From Persicobacter diffluens (GTDB lineage Bacteria; Bacteroidota; Bacteroidia; Cytophagales; Cyclobacteriaceae): DNA of 64,000 nt. A model generated the notes under the pieces. The model had not been told where the DNA came from. It did not search any database and saw only the letters and a list, made by a program, of their open reading frames with translations. This document shows positions 1 to 8,813 of this stretch, piece by piece (the stretch's first letter is position 1; each line of letters begins with the position of its first letter). A program made the translations under genes and the position numbers. The stretch is taken from positions 310,001 to 374,000 of the forward strand of contig NZ_BQKE01000005.1 in the NCBI RefSeq assembly GCF_036244895.1, written 5' to 3'.

Positions 1-542
1 TTAAATCAGGGGATTCGGCGGCTTATCAGCAGTTGTTTGAAGAGCATGTTCGTTTATTGTATCAATACGGACATAAAATCTGTAAGGAAAGCGCTGTAGT
101 GGAAGACGCCGTTCAGGAAATATTTGTACGAATCTGGGAGAAGCGGGAGCACCTTGGGGAGACTGATAATCCCAAGTTTTATTTAATGGTGGCACTAAAG
201 CGGGAGCTGTATCAGCGCCTGAAAAAACGGGATTACCTGCAGCAGGACCCTCAGGAACATCATTTTGAAGTGGTATTTTCTGTTGAGGAGGCCACCATAT
301 TAGCGGAGCATCAGCAGCTAAATCTTCATAAGTTGAAATTAGCCATTCAAGCCCTCCGGCCCCGGCAGCGAGAGCTTATTTATCATCGGTTTTTCATGGG
401 ACTTTCCTATGAAGAAACTGCTGAAATCATGCAAATGAATTACCAGTCAGTACGGAACCTGCAGAGTGGTGCCCTGAAGCAATTAAAAAATGACATGGGA
501 GATATCGGATTGATACTGACCTTGATCACCCAAATTTTTTAA
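1..542 (+). CDS. ECF RNA polymerase sigma-70 factor (5' end cut by window edge)
   Basis: This is an extracytoplasmic-function sigma factor of the Bacteroidota FecI-like type, which directs RNA polymerase to the promoter of the neighbouring receptor operon. The frame is open from base 3 and reads KSGDSAAYQQLFEEHVR before the first internal start-like codon (TTG at 33). That is the usual N-terminal region of the family, so the true start lies upstream of the window. Sigma region 2 is visible as AVVEDAVQEIFVRIWEKR and region 4 as LSYEETAEIMQMNYQSVRN. It is followed by a FecR anti-sigma gene after 63 bp and then a TonB receptor, the standard sigma/anti-sigma/receptor order for cell-surface signalling. 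The C-terminus is hydrophobic (IGLILTLITQIF), as is common in this subfamily. Confidence 0.92.
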   Translation, partial: KSGDSAAYQQLFEEHVRLLYQYGHKICKESAVVEDAVQEIFVRIWEKREHLGETDNPKFYLMVALKRELYQRLKKRDYLQQDPQEHHFEVVFSVEEATILAEHQQLNLHKLKLAIQALRPRQRELIYHRFFMGLSYEETAEIMQMNYQSVRNLQSGALKQLKNDMGDIGLILTLITQIF

Positions 543-605
543 AAAAAATAGAGTACATCGCCGGGAATTTATCATTTAGAGTTGAGGGCGATTTTATAAG
601 GAACT

Positions 606-1547
606 ATGGCAAAAATTGATAAATACATATACGATACTGATTTTATCGCTTGGGCACTGGGAGATCATAATCTGCAGCCAAAATGGGAGGCCTATCTGCG
701 TCAGTTTCCGGAGGAAAAGAAGACCATGGATCACGCACGTAACTTGCTGCAGGCTGGGCTAAAGGTGCAGGAACCTGAATTTTCTCTGACGGAGAAGGAG
801 CGGTTATGGGCGCGGATTACCACTGACCAAGAGCAAGCCCAATTGTCAAAAAGAAGATCCTGGCCCATGATGCTTGCCGCCAGTGTAACGCTTATTATAC
901 TAACGATCGGCCTGTTGAAATTTTTTCTTCCTAAGCAGGAATCAGTGGTGGCTCAGGCCGGGGAACAATTTGAATATACCTTACCCGACGGCTCGGTCGC
1001 CATCCTAAATGCGGTATCCAGCATTAAATTTAATCCCGCTTCGTGGACGCAGGACCGTACGCTTCTCCTCGAGGGAGAGGCTTTCTTTGAAGTAAAAAAG
1101 GGAAGCCAGTTTAAGGTGCAAACACCCTATGGGGAAGTGACCGTATTGGGAACTTCCTTTAATGTGAACGCTCGTAGTCAGGATTGGGAGGTGAGTTGTT
1201 ATACCGGAAAGGTAAGGGTTAGCAATGCCCTGGAGGAGGTCATTTTGGTTCCCGGGGAAAAGAGTAGCGGGCGACAAAAATTAGGAAAAAAGGAATTTAA
1301 CAGATCAGGCCAGCTTCAGCCACAATGGAATCAAGGTTTATTTTCTTTTGATAATCAACCGCTCAGCCAGGTGTTTGCCACTATTGAAAGGCAATACAAT
1401 ATTCAGGTGAGCCTGCCGAAAAAACAGGCTGAACGAAAATTTTCCGGAACCATTACCAATAAAAATTTAAATATGGCGTTGAAGGTGGTATGTGCTCCCA
1501 TGGCATTGACTTACGAAATCCGTGACCAGCATGTTATCATTCAATAA
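606..1547 (+). CDS. FecR-family anti-sigma factor
   Basis: This inner-membrane anti-sigma factor would hold the upstream sigma factor and receive a signal from the TonB receptor encoded next. At 313 aa it has the normal length. An N-terminal cytoplasmic part is followed by one membrane segment at roughly residues 85-108 (MMLAASVTLIILTIGLLKFF). The periplasmic FecR domain follows, with the usual TLPDGSVAILNAVSSIKF and GEAFFEVKKGSQFKVQTP motifs, and then a C-terminal DUF4974-like part from about residue 240. The start ATG at 606 is the only good choice. Its 3' end overlaps the receptor start by 17 bp, which implies translational coupling. The ligand is unknown. Confidence 0.92.
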   Translation: MAKIDKYIYDTDFIAWALGDHNLQPKWEAYLRQFPEEKKTMDHARNLLQAGLKVQEPEFSLTEKERLWARITTDQEQAQLSKRRSWPMMLAASVTLIILTIGLLKFFLPKQESVVAQAGEQFEYTLPDGSVAILNAVSSIKFNPASWTQDRTLLLEGEAFFEVKKGSQFKVQTPYGEVTVLGTSFNVNARSQDWEVSCYTGKVRVSNALEEVILVPGEKSSGRQKLGKKEFNRSGQLQPQWNQGLFSFDNQPLSQVFATIERQYNIQVSLPKKQAERKFSGTITNKNLNMALKVVCAPMALTYEIRDQHVIIQ

Positions 1548-4053
1548 GTTTTGTGCGCTGCTTTTGGCCTGCCTACCCTTGCTGGCCATGGGCCAACAGC
1601 AGTCACGACCACTTTCACAGGTATTAAAGCAATTGGCGCAGGAGCAGGATTTATTTATCGCCTTTGACGAGGCCAGGGTAGCACCTTATCAGGTAAATAG
1701 CCCCTCATTTGAAGCGGCTCCATCAGCCCTGCTGCAGCAATGGTTAGCTGCTACCGAGCTCACTTTTCAGCAACTCGAAGCCAAATCTTTTATCATCATT
1801 GACCGGAAAGAGGAAAGTATCCCGCACGCTGAGCCTGAAGCACCCAGCGTGAAGCGGCACGCCATTTATGGAACCATCTTAGGGGTTGAAAATTATAAGT
1901 TGCCCTTCGCCGTGATTCGTATTCAGGGGACCGATCAGGGGCTGACCTCTGATCCAGATGGTAATTTTCATATCAGGGCGGAATTATCGGATACTTTGGT
2001 CTTTACTTATATTGGCTATGAGCCAATGGCCGTGGCGGTGAAAGAGCTACTGCCACATAATCCCAACACGGTTAACCTGGATTTAAATATCCGGCAGTTG
2101 GACGCCATTCTTATTTCTTCCATTCAAAATAATCCGGCTTTGTTACCCACGCTTCCCGGACAGTATGCGCAAAAATTGAGCCCAGTAGCAAATACTGCCA
2201 ATGGCAAAAGCAATGCCTTTTACGCTTTGCAGTTTATGCCTGGAGTCAATAGCAACGGCCTTTCGAGTAATTTGCAAGTCAGAGGAGGGAGCAGCGGGCA
2301 AACCAAAATATCCATTGACCGACAGCAGGTCTTTTTGCCGGATCATTATTATGGAATTTTCAATGTGATCAATCCGGTGGCGACTCAAGATATTACCCTT
2401 TATAAAGGGACTTATGACGTAAGCAGGGGACAGAGTGTGGCGGGTTTATTGGAAGTAAACACGAAAAACGATTTTTTCAGTCAGCAACAAGTGGGCCTTT
2501 CCGCTCATCTGTTAGGACTTAATGCAGACCTTGCCATTCCCCTTATTAAAGACAAATGGTACGTTTTTGGCGCTTTGAGGCAATCATTTACCCCTTTTGC
2601 GGAATGGTATCTAAGCCGATTCGGAAATGAGCAACCGGAGGCCATAGATTTTCCGGAAAAAGGGACCGTTATCAATCAAAAAGTGCAGCCCGACATCCAC
2701 TTTGGTGACCTTTATTTTAAATCTGCACTTCGACTGGCTGGAAATAGCTTATTGGAGTTCAGTGGGCTTAGCACCTGGGACCACTATGACCATCGTCTTT
2801 ACTTACGCAGCAAGAGGAATCGACCCATTCAGAATCGTCCTTTTTGGACTATTGAGCAAAATGAAAGCAGGCAGTGGTCCAATAAATCCGCTGGCATAAA
2901 TTTCACCAAATGGTGGTCATCGGAAAGTCAATTGGAGGTCTTTTCGAATTGGTCTAATGGCGCCAATAGCGTTTTTAAGCATCGCGATTTTAATGATGGC
3001 GACTCCATCAAAATTGCTGAACAGCATGAACAGCAACTCAAAACTGCCTATGGAGGAGCGATTATCCGTCATGGTGACTGGAAAGCAGGCTTTGATTTGA
3101 CCAATTATAAGCTGAGCGTAGCGAATAAAGACACCAGCATGGAACAAAGCAGTTCTCTTGCCAATATTTATGGAGCTTACCTCAAAAAATGGTCCTGGCT
3201 TAAAGTGGAATTAGGGATGAATGGGCTTTATTATCCATCGGATGGCTGGTTGTTTTCTCCTCGATTACAAGTGGTGACCTCAGGAAGCGGGGGAACAAAT
3301 TTTAAATTGGGAATGGGACGTTATTATCAATTTTTTCACCAAATCACCGATCCGCTAAGTACGCAATTTCGATGGCGACTCACAGATCCTGACCAATTGC
3401 CCACCATGGTTTCGGATCAATTGAGTGTGGGCTTGCAGCATTTTACCGGCAGGCTTACCGTGGATGCAGAATATTATGCCAAATATAATCGTAATGACCT
3501 TTCTGTATTGGCGATGAGAACTTCCTTGCCGATGCGTTTCTATATTGCAGATGGTCTGACACAAGGGGTAGATACATATATGAATTATCAGGTGAAACCA
3601 TGGGGTGTTTTTTTGGCATATGCCTACAACCATTACCATTTAAAATTTCATCGTGGTCTGGAGGAAATTCGGAATAGTCATATTGCGCAGTTTGCATTGG
3701 TTTTTGAAAAAGGAAACTGGCAAATAGGCAGTACCTGGATTGGGAAAATTATTGCTTATAATTTTGAAAATTTTGTAACAGAGGAGGAGGTCGCCAAGCG
3801 GGAGGAAATATATAATATCCCTTTTTATCATAGAATGGATGTTTCGGTGGCTTACCATTGGCAGATCGGATCGCAGCAACAACTGGAATTGGCACTCAAC
3901 ATTTATGATTTTTATAATCAAAAAAATATTCAGGAACGTTCAGTGGATCAGCTGCCTATCTCCAAAATATTTAGTCAGGAATATTTAATGACCGATGTAA
4001 CCCAAATGGGTTTCTTTCCGAATCTTTCGCTGACCTGGCGCTATGCTAAATAA
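1531..4053 (+). CDS. TonB-dependent outer-membrane receptor with STN signalling domain
   Basis: This is an outer-membrane active transporter and signal transducer. I chose ATG 1531, which gives a clean signal peptide (MLSFNKFCALLLACLPLLA, cleavage near AMG/QQQ). A GTG at 1522 is an alternative. The order is signal peptide, STN domain (about residues 25-90, contacts FecR), carboxypeptidase-D regulatory-like domain (IYGTILG to FTYIGYEPM), TonB plug (LQVRGGSSGQTKISIDR) and a beta-barrel to the C-terminus. At about 840 aa it is shorter than SusC (about 1000 aa), and it lacks the SusC signature and a SusD partner. It is therefore closer to FecA-like siderophore or small-ligand receptors than to glycan importers. 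It lies in an operon with the preceding sigma and FecR genes. The substrate cannot be read from the sequence. Confidence 0.9.
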   Translation: MLSFNKFCALLLACLPLLAMGQQQSRPLSQVLKQLAQEQDLFIAFDEARVAPYQVNSPSFEAAPSALLQQWLAATELTFQQLEAKSFIIIDRKEESIPHAEPEAPSVKRHAIYGTILGVENYKLPFAVIRIQGTDQGLTSDPDGNFHIRAELSDTLVFTYIGYEPMAVAVKELLPHNPNTVNLDLNIRQLDAILISSIQNNPALLPTLPGQYAQKLSPVANTANGKSNAFYALQFMPGVNSNGLSSNLQVRGGSSGQTKISIDRQQVFLPDHYYGIFNVINPVATQDITLYKGTYDVSRGQSVAGLLEVNTKNDFFSQQQVGLSAHLLGLNADLAIPLIKDKWYVFGALRQSFTPFAEWYLSRFGNEQPEAIDFPEKGTVINQKVQPDIHFGDLYFKSALRLAGNSLLEFSGLSTWDHYDHRLYLRSKRNRPIQNRPFWTIEQNESRQWSNKSAGINFTKWWSSESQLEVFSNWSNGANSVFKHRDFNDGDSIKIAEQHEQQLKTAYGGAIIRHGDWKAGFDLTNYKLSVANKDTSMEQSSSLANIYGAYLKKWSWLKVELGMNGLYYPSDGWLFSPRLQVVTSGSGGTNFKLGMGRYYQFFHQITDPLSTQFRWRLTDPDQLPTMVSDQLSVGLQHFTGRLTVDAEYYAKYNRNDLSVLAMRTSLPMRFYIADGLTQGVDTYMNYQVKPWGVFLAYAYNHYHLKFHRGLEEIRNSHIAQFALVFEKGNWQIGSTWIGKIIAYNFENFVTEEEVAKREEIYNIPFYHRMDVSVAYHWQIGSQQQLELALNIYDFYNQKNIQERSVDQLPISKIFSQEYLMTDVTQMGFFPNLSLTWRYAK

Positions 4054-4090
4054 TCCTGTTCACTTTTTTTGACATGCCAGTGGCGACCGT

Positions 4091-4312
4091 CTTAGCCCGG
4101 ATTATTCATTAGAAAATCCTCGTTTAGCTGCTTAGCGAGCAAAATGAAGGAATTTATCCTATTTCATTTTTTTCCAACGAAGTAGAGGAATGAGGAGAAA
4201 GCAAATTGGCCCCAATTTGGGCTATTATAATTCAAAAAAATAAGTTTGAAGGAGTTGAAAATAAGTCACTTACCATTGATTTATAAATATAGCGCTGAAT
4301 AATTCGGTTTAA
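4091..4312 (+). repeat. F1 dispersed repeat, copy 1
   Basis: It starts CTTAGCCCGGATTATTCAT and ends TGAATAATTCGGTTTAA, which are imperfect inverted ends. Inside lie the conserved ATGAGGAGAAAGCAA stretch, a hairpin (AAAATGAA pairing with TTCATTTT) and the near-palindrome GCCCCAATTTGGGC. The internal order matches the other seven copies. Confidence 0.8.
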
Positions 4313-4430
4313 GATAAAGCACTTAAGTTGACTTACTTAATTTTGCGGAGCATAATTGGGGATGAACTACACGTAAATTTGAGTTTGAGCATTGATTTCT
4401 TAATCTGTTGGGGAATAATTCGGACTACGT

Positions 4431-4588
4431 GCGTGTTTAAAAACCAAAATTCGTAGGGTAAATTTGATTATTGCAGAAGCGATACCCGATTATTTTGAGC
4501 GAATAGCATCCCTATTGTTGAGAAATTATTCATAAATGCTTCCAATAATTCGACTTTGTAGCCGGATGGTGTACTTTTAAATACGCTC
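4431..4588 (+). repeat. F2 dispersed repeat, copy 1
   Basis: This copy of about 158 bp begins GCGTGTTTAAAAACC and ends TTTTAAATACGCTC. The two ends are inverted relative to each other with about 10 of 12 matches. The interior closely follows the copy at 55563-55720 (shared TTGTTGAGAAATTAT and GCAGCCGGATGGTG-like stretches). Confidence 0.75.
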
Positions 4589-4854
4589 CAAAGCCTTCCG
4601 CATTATAAAGAAAGGGGCTTTTATCGATCAGCGGAGAAAGAGGGATAATGATCTTTTAAAATACAGACAGAAAAAATAACCGTTACAAATACTTGAAAAT
4701 AAGCTAATTATATCGTTTGGAAAATTTATATGATTTTTTTTCAAAAATTTTGAGTACATCAATACCCCTTTAGCATTTACTGTATAGAAGTTGAAAGTGG
4801 TGCACCTTTCGAAATAAAGAAAAAATTGAATTTTAGACCTTAATCTATACAGTA

Positions 4855-5808
4855 ATGAAAATTCTTCTTAAAACCTTGTTTATCCTTTCTTTGTCCACTT
4901 ATCTGTGGAGCTGTAATCAGCAGGATGCCGCTGAATTGAATATGAGTAGTAATATTCAGGAAGATCAGGCCGTTTTGGATCATATTGTACTCACCAATGA
5001 TCTGGAAAACGGACGTGATGAGGATGAATCTCGTGAAGCCAATTATTATGAGGGCAATACCATGCGTCTTAGTCTTAAAGAACGCATGCAGGCGCGATTT
5101 CGTGGACGCTTTCGCCCGGTCGGTTTTTATGATTGTGCCGAGCGCACCGTAGAGGAAATGGAGCAAGGAAAAATTGTTACCCTTTACTATGACCTGGGAG
5201 AATGCACCGATGTAGATCGCAATTTCTCCGGGAAAATCATTGATAAAATTTCCTGGACCACCAATAGTCGGGCGCATGAAATTACCTTTGAAAATTTCGG
5301 TCGGGAGGGCGTCATTAAAAATGGTCAACGCCACAGAACTTTTATGGTAGAAGGAGTAAATATTTCTCTTGAAAGCGGGATGAGCTACGATTCATGGACG
5401 GGCACTTTGAAGGAAGAATTATCGATTGCGTTTCCTGCTTCCGAAGATCAGGAGGCGGTTTCTGAAACCATTATGACGGACTTTACCGTAGAGGGTGACG
5501 GACAGGGACGCTTTAGAAGCGGAGCGTTAAGTTACTCCAATTCACTGGGTGCAGATTTTAGTATTAAAATTTTAGAGCCTTTATATTTTACCCGTCAATG
5601 TGAGGATGCCGTTCGATTTCCATTGCAAGGGGTGGAAGAGGTAACGACTAGAAATGGGACTTTTACCATCAACTATGGAGATGGCTCCTGCGATACTTTT
5701 GTAGAGATCACCAAAGATGGCGTGATCACAGAAGTGGACTTGAAAGAAGTGATCCTTAGTGGAAAAATTGGTCCCCGGGCCATCAGACAGGTACGTCGGG
5801 CGCGCTAA
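4855..5808 (+). CDS. Putative secreted lipoprotein of unknown function
   Basis: I do not recognise the family firmly. The protein has 317 aa and begins with a lipoprotein signal (MKILLKTLFILSLSTYLWSC, lipid-attached Cys20), so it should sit in the outer membrane. The mature part contains two similar beta-type motifs, YYDLGECTDVDRNFSGKI near residues 118-135 and INYGDGSCDTFVEITKDG near residues 270-287. They suggest a duplicated domain. The pattern GDGxCD followed by a G-rich turn is common in Bacteroidota surface lipoproteins of unknown role. The segment around residues 75-90 is rich in Arg (ERMQARFRGRFRPVG). The gene stands alone, flanked on both sides by repeat elements. Confidence 0.7.
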   Translation: MKILLKTLFILSLSTYLWSCNQQDAAELNMSSNIQEDQAVLDHIVLTNDLENGRDEDESREANYYEGNTMRLSLKERMQARFRGRFRPVGFYDCAERTVEEMEQGKIVTLYYDLGECTDVDRNFSGKIIDKISWTTNSRAHEITFENFGREGVIKNGQRHRTFMVEGVNISLESGMSYDSWTGTLKEELSIAFPASEDQEAVSETIMTDFTVEGDGQGRFRSGALSYSNSLGADFSIKILEPLYFTRQCEDAVRFPLQGVEEVTTRNGTFTINYGDGSCDTFVEITKDGVITEVDLKEVILSGKIGPRAIRQVRRAR

Positions 5809-5817
5809 TCCTTATTG

Positions 5818-5968
5818 AATAATGCATGCTTACCTCCTCGTTCAGTTGCCAAAGGAAAATTGCAGGAATAGCCCTCTGGTTCGAATAATGTTCCGCCAAA
5901 CGGCTGAATGAGGAGAAAGCATGTTTTACAATTTGTGCCATTTATAAGCCGGAATAATCCGGCTTAAA
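5818..5968 (+). repeat. F1 dispersed repeat, degenerate copy 2
   Basis: This is a shortened and diverged F1 copy. The shared parts are GCATGCTTACCTCCTCGTT, GCAGGAATAG and the well-conserved GAATGAGGAGAAAGCATG. It ends in a perfect 8-bp hairpin, AAGCCGGA-ATAA-TCCGGCTT (5946-5965), apparently built from the F1 terminus. It lies between two convergent genes and could also act as a bidirectional terminator, although it lacks a T-run. Confidence 0.6.
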
Positions 5969-6030
5969 TCCAACCCAAAAAAGCACTGGTTTAGGTTTGT
6001 TGCCTCCCTGATCAACAGGTTTTTATCCTA

Positions 6031-6975
6031 TTACTTAATTCGATGTAGTTTGTAGGGGAAAGTTTTGCCGGACAACCACTGCGGGACATAGATATTGCCA
6101 TCATCATCAACGGCCACATCGTGAGGATTCAAGAAAGTTGTATAATCACTTTCGATATAAAATTGCGCTTTATCCAAACGGCTTTTTTCCATATTCATAC
6201 CCGGTGCACTGATGACCTGATTTTTCTTGTTCAGGATCAGTATTCCGCCGTCATAAACAAACCAGTCTTTTGTGACAATCACTGCAAAATATAACAGCTC
6301 TCCTTTGATGACAGGGCGGCAAATCCAGCAGTCCGGTAGATGTACCTTTTGTTTGATTTCTCCTGATAGATGGCAAATATAGAATGACTGTTCTCCACGT
6401 GAGGTTACAAGCAATCGGGGCTCCTCAAAGCGATAATCAATCGCTATTCCATGTGGGGAATCAAAAACCTCTTTGCCACCAAAAACATTAAGGATATCCC
6501 CCGCAGCATTATAATGGGTAATATATCCTTCGCCATAACCATCGGCTACATACAAATCACCATTAGGGGCAACCGTCGTTTCGGTGGGCTTCCATTGTTC
6601 CAATGAACGGTAAGTCCCCCAACCGATCGGCGCAATAAACTCTTGAATAATATTTCCTGAAAGGTCAGATTTAATGACCCGGTGCCCTTGTTCCGCATCG
6701 GTAACATAAATGAACTCCTGTTCGTTTTCTTGGGAAATCGTAAGCCCGTGGGCGGTTTTCATTCCGAAAGTGAAAGTGCGAATAATCCTTCCGTCAGCTT
6801 CAAAGATGACAATGTTATTTTTGGGCTCGGTATTCACCAAAATGATTTGTCCTGCTCGGTTAATAACCATTTCATGACAATGATGGACATTCAAATCCGG
6901 ATGGTGCTTTTCCGCCCAGTCTTTTTCAATAGCATAGGAAAAATCTCCGGAGGTGATCATGTTAGATTGCTTCAT
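6031..6975 (-). CDS. NHL-repeat / six-bladed beta-propeller protein
   Basis: The sequence suggests a 314-aa cytoplasmic protein made of repeated propeller blades. Recurrent strand motifs are AHGLTISQENEQEFIYVTDA, TTVAPNGDLYVADGYGEG, SPHGIAIDYRFEEPRLLVTS and NPHDVAVDDDGNIYVPQW. Each has the HG/HD(I/V)A...G.(I/L)YV pattern of NHL and SMP-30-like repeats. The open frame runs further upstream, but ATG at 6975 is preferred because it begins directly after the stop codon of the upstream SDR remnant (stop 6977-6979). That spacing is typical of an operon. No signal peptide is seen. The role is probably lactone hydrolysis or sugar binding next to an SDR, as judged from context only. The enzyme activity is unproven. 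Confidence 0.75.
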   Translation of the reverse strand: MKQSNMITSGDFSYAIEKDWAEKHHPDLNVHHCHEMVINRAGQIILVNTEPKNNIVIFEADGRIIRTFTFGMKTAHGLTISQENEQEFIYVTDAEQGHRVIKSDLSGNIIQEFIAPIGWGTYRSLEQWKPTETTVAPNGDLYVADGYGEGYITHYNAAGDILNVFGGKEVFDSPHGIAIDYRFEEPRLLVTSRGEQSFYICHLSGEIKQKVHLPDCWICRPVIKGELLYFAVIVTKDWFVYDGGILILNKKNQVISAPGMNMEKSRLDKAQFYIESDYTTFLNPHDVAVDDDGNIYVPQWLSGKTFPYKLHRIK

Positions 6976-6976
6976 T

Positions 6977-7237
6977 TTATTTTTCTGAAAATGATGAAAA
7001 ATCGCTATCGATAGGATTGATGGTTCCTGTGATAAATGAGGAAGCCTCAGTGCAAGGAAATTGAATGGCACCGCAATGTTCTTCAGGCTTACCAAAGTGC
7101 TTCTTAGATGTTTTTTGTATGACCAACTTCCATTGTTCAGTCAGGCGGCCGTCTTCATTAATCAAAATACCAAACTGACCGGCCTGCTCCTGAATTGCAT
7201 TTTTGGTTTTAAAAATTTCTCCTTCAGGCTGTTGCAC
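6977..7237 (-). pseudogene. C-terminal remnant of an SDR dehydrogenase (D-mannonate oxidoreductase-like)
   Basis: The frame encodes ILINEDGRLTEQWKLVIQ followed by HFGKPEEHCGAIQFPCTEAS and SFITGTINPID. This matches the C-terminal third of short-chain dehydrogenases of the fructuronate/D-mannonate type (NEDGxLTERGK, RFGKPEExxGA, ASSFITGxxxPVDGGFxAxS). The N-terminal Rossmann fold, the catalytic YxxxK and the final PVDGGF motif are missing or degraded (PIDSDF here), so this is a decayed fragment. It lies immediately upstream of, and in line with, the propeller gene, suggesting that both once formed an operon. A fragment of repeat F2 (7311-7356) lies just upstream. Confidence 0.65.
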
Positions 7238-7310
7238 GCAAATCCGCTGGCCTTACCAAAAGCTTCTGGCTTGTGGATGGTATCGGTAAGCAGGTTATCC
7301 TTAAAATTCC

Positions 7311-7356
7311 AATTTGCAGCCGGATGCTGCGCTTGTAAATATGCTCTAAAAACTTT
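7311..7356 (+). repeat. F2 dispersed repeat, 3' end fragment
   Basis: The stretch AATTTGCAGCCGGATGCTGC followed by GCTTGTAAATATGCTC matches the right end of F2 (GAATTTGCAGCCGGATGGTG then GCTTTTAAATACGCTC). The preceding TTATCCTTAAAATTCC also aligns loosely. The rest of the element is absent. Confidence 0.6.
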
Positions 7357-7387
7357 TAAACTTCCTTTAGTAAATAACCGGTAATTT

Positions 7388-7608
7388 CTAACCCGAATTA
7401 TTGACCGTCAGATTCAGTAAGTCGACTTAACTAATTTATTATCAATTCATTATTTTAATCACTACTGATTTTTATACAGCCCAAATTTGGGCAGCCTTGC
7501 TTTCTCCTCATTCATCTGCTTTTTTGGAAAAAACTCGAAATAAGAAAAATTCCTTCATTTTTCCTGCCTCGCAGCTAAAGGAGGATTGAAGTATGAATAA
7601 TCCGGACA
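7388..7608 (-). repeat. F1 dispersed repeat, copy 3 (minus orientation)
   Basis: On the minus strand it begins GTCCGGATTATTCATACTTC and ends TCAATAATTCGGGTTAGAA. It includes the outer stem GGAAAAA/TTTTTTCC, the conserved ATGAATGAGGAGAAAGCAAG and the perfect palindrome GCCCAAATTTGGGC. Confidence 0.8.
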
Positions 7609-7806
7609 AACCCAAAACACCCACACCGCCAGAGGTGACAGCGGTTTTATTTTTCATATCGTACAGTTGAACCATTCAAACCATTCAAATTGCTTTTTGA
7701 TCAATGTTCAAATTCACCCCCGGAATGAAGGTTAATATTAGGTCTTTTTGGGGGACAAATCTGCTTTTTTGCTTTCAGTCAGCCCTCCGGTCAATTGTAA
7801 AAGGTT

Positions 7807-8703
7807 TCAGTCGTTTTGCCGAATCGCTTTTGGAGCATATTTTTTTCGGAAAGTCTGACGAAACTCCTGTGGGCTCATGCCCTTTATGTTTTTAAAAACC
7901 CGGTTAAAATAGCTCAGATTTTGAAAGCCTATTTCGTAGCAAATACTGCTGATGGATTGTTCACCGTATTGCAACATTTCGCAGGCTACGGCGATGCGGG
8001 ACTCATTAATAAAAGAGGAGAAAGTGAAGCCTGTATTTTTTTTGAAAAAGTGAGCAAAAGCGGAAGCAGACATACAAAGGTGGTCGGCCACATCATTCAG
8101 GTGAATCTCAGTCTTGAAGTTTTCGTGGATGTAGCGATAAGCAGTTTTTACGCGATGATCATTGCGTTCATTACCACTTATAAAAGCAGCGGTGCAGAGC
8201 TGGCGATAGTGCTGCTCATCCGCCAGTAGGTGGAGCAATTGCAGGAAAGCAAGGTAGCCCTCCATGGTATCGACCGATTTCATTTTTCGCAATAAAACAG
8301 GGATTTGGTCAACGATGTGGGCTTCAAACTCGATTCCTTTTTGGCTATCCACTAATAGCTTTTTGATTTTTTGTCCAGCGGGTTGTTCCAATATTGGTTC
8401 TAGGCTATTGGCTGTAAAATGGACCACCGTCAATAATATTTTTTCATGTTTACTATTGATATAGGCCTCATCATTTTGCCACTGATGCGGAAGATTCGGA
8501 CCAATCAAAGCCAGGTCATTTTCATGAAAAGGGTCGATAGAATTACCTATTAGGCGGGTTCCATAGCTGTTTTGGGTAAATGTTAGTTCGTAAGCATCAT
8601 GCTGATGAAGGGGATAATCCACATAGGGAATTTCGAAATTCCGGATCATATAGGGCTGGTGTTCAGCCAAAGGTACCTTATCAAAAATCATAGTTAGATC
8701 CAA
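7807..8703 (-). CDS. AraC-family transcriptional regulator
   Basis: This one-component regulator has 298 aa. The N-terminal half is a cupin-like sensor domain (PLHQHDAYELTFTQNSYGTR, with metal-type His). The C-terminal 100 residues form two helix-turn-helix motifs (IHLNDVADHLCMSASAFAHF and ISSICYEIGFQNLSYFNRVF) and the PQEFRQTFRKKY ending of AraC proteins. An alternative ATG four codons downstream (MIFDK) is possible. It is transcribed divergently from the PhyH / glycyl radical enzyme genes, with about 110 bp between starts, so it most likely controls them in response to a small sugar or related ligand. That link is inferred from position only. Confidence 0.9.
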   Translation of the reverse strand: MDLTMIFDKVPLAEHQPYMIRNFEIPYVDYPLHQHDAYELTFTQNSYGTRLIGNSIDPFHENDLALIGPNLPHQWQNDEAYINSKHEKILLTVVHFTANSLEPILEQPAGQKIKKLLVDSQKGIEFEAHIVDQIPVLLRKMKSVDTMEGYLAFLQLLHLLADEQHYRQLCTAAFISGNERNDHRVKTAYRYIHENFKTEIHLNDVADHLCMSASAFAHFFKKNTGFTFSSFINESRIAVACEMLQYGEQSISSICYEIGFQNLSYFNRVFKNIKGMSPQEFRQTFRKKYAPKAIRQND

Positions 8704-8813
8704 AAGAAAAATTCAATATAGTATTATAAATGTAGCGATTTTGTAGAAGATCTGAACCGCTTTTCTGCTCAATTTTGAAGCATCAAATAAATCAACCCAA
8801 ACCAATAAACCGC

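Larger units (their letters stand above)
4054..4854. other. Intergenic region carrying repeats F1 and F2
   Basis: This 800-bp AT-rich gap contains one F1 copy (4091-4312) and one F2 copy (4431-4588). I see no convincing coding sequence in it. The last 250 bp, just before the lipoprotein gene, hold AT-rich sequence that must include its promoter. I could not pick a clear -33/-7 pair. Confidence 0.6.
7238..7806. other. Intergenic region with F2 fragment and inverted F1
   Basis: This is a non-coding gap between the SDR remnant and the AraC gene. It holds an F2 end fragment (7311-7356) and an F1 copy in minus orientation (7388-7608). The rest, next to the 3' end of the AraC gene, shows nothing I can name. 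Confidence 0.55.

Noticed and set aside
8627..8642. Perfect palindrome GGAATTTCGAAATTCC as an operator
   Set aside because: It lies inside the AraC coding sequence and one such 16-bp palindrome is expected by chance in a window of this size.
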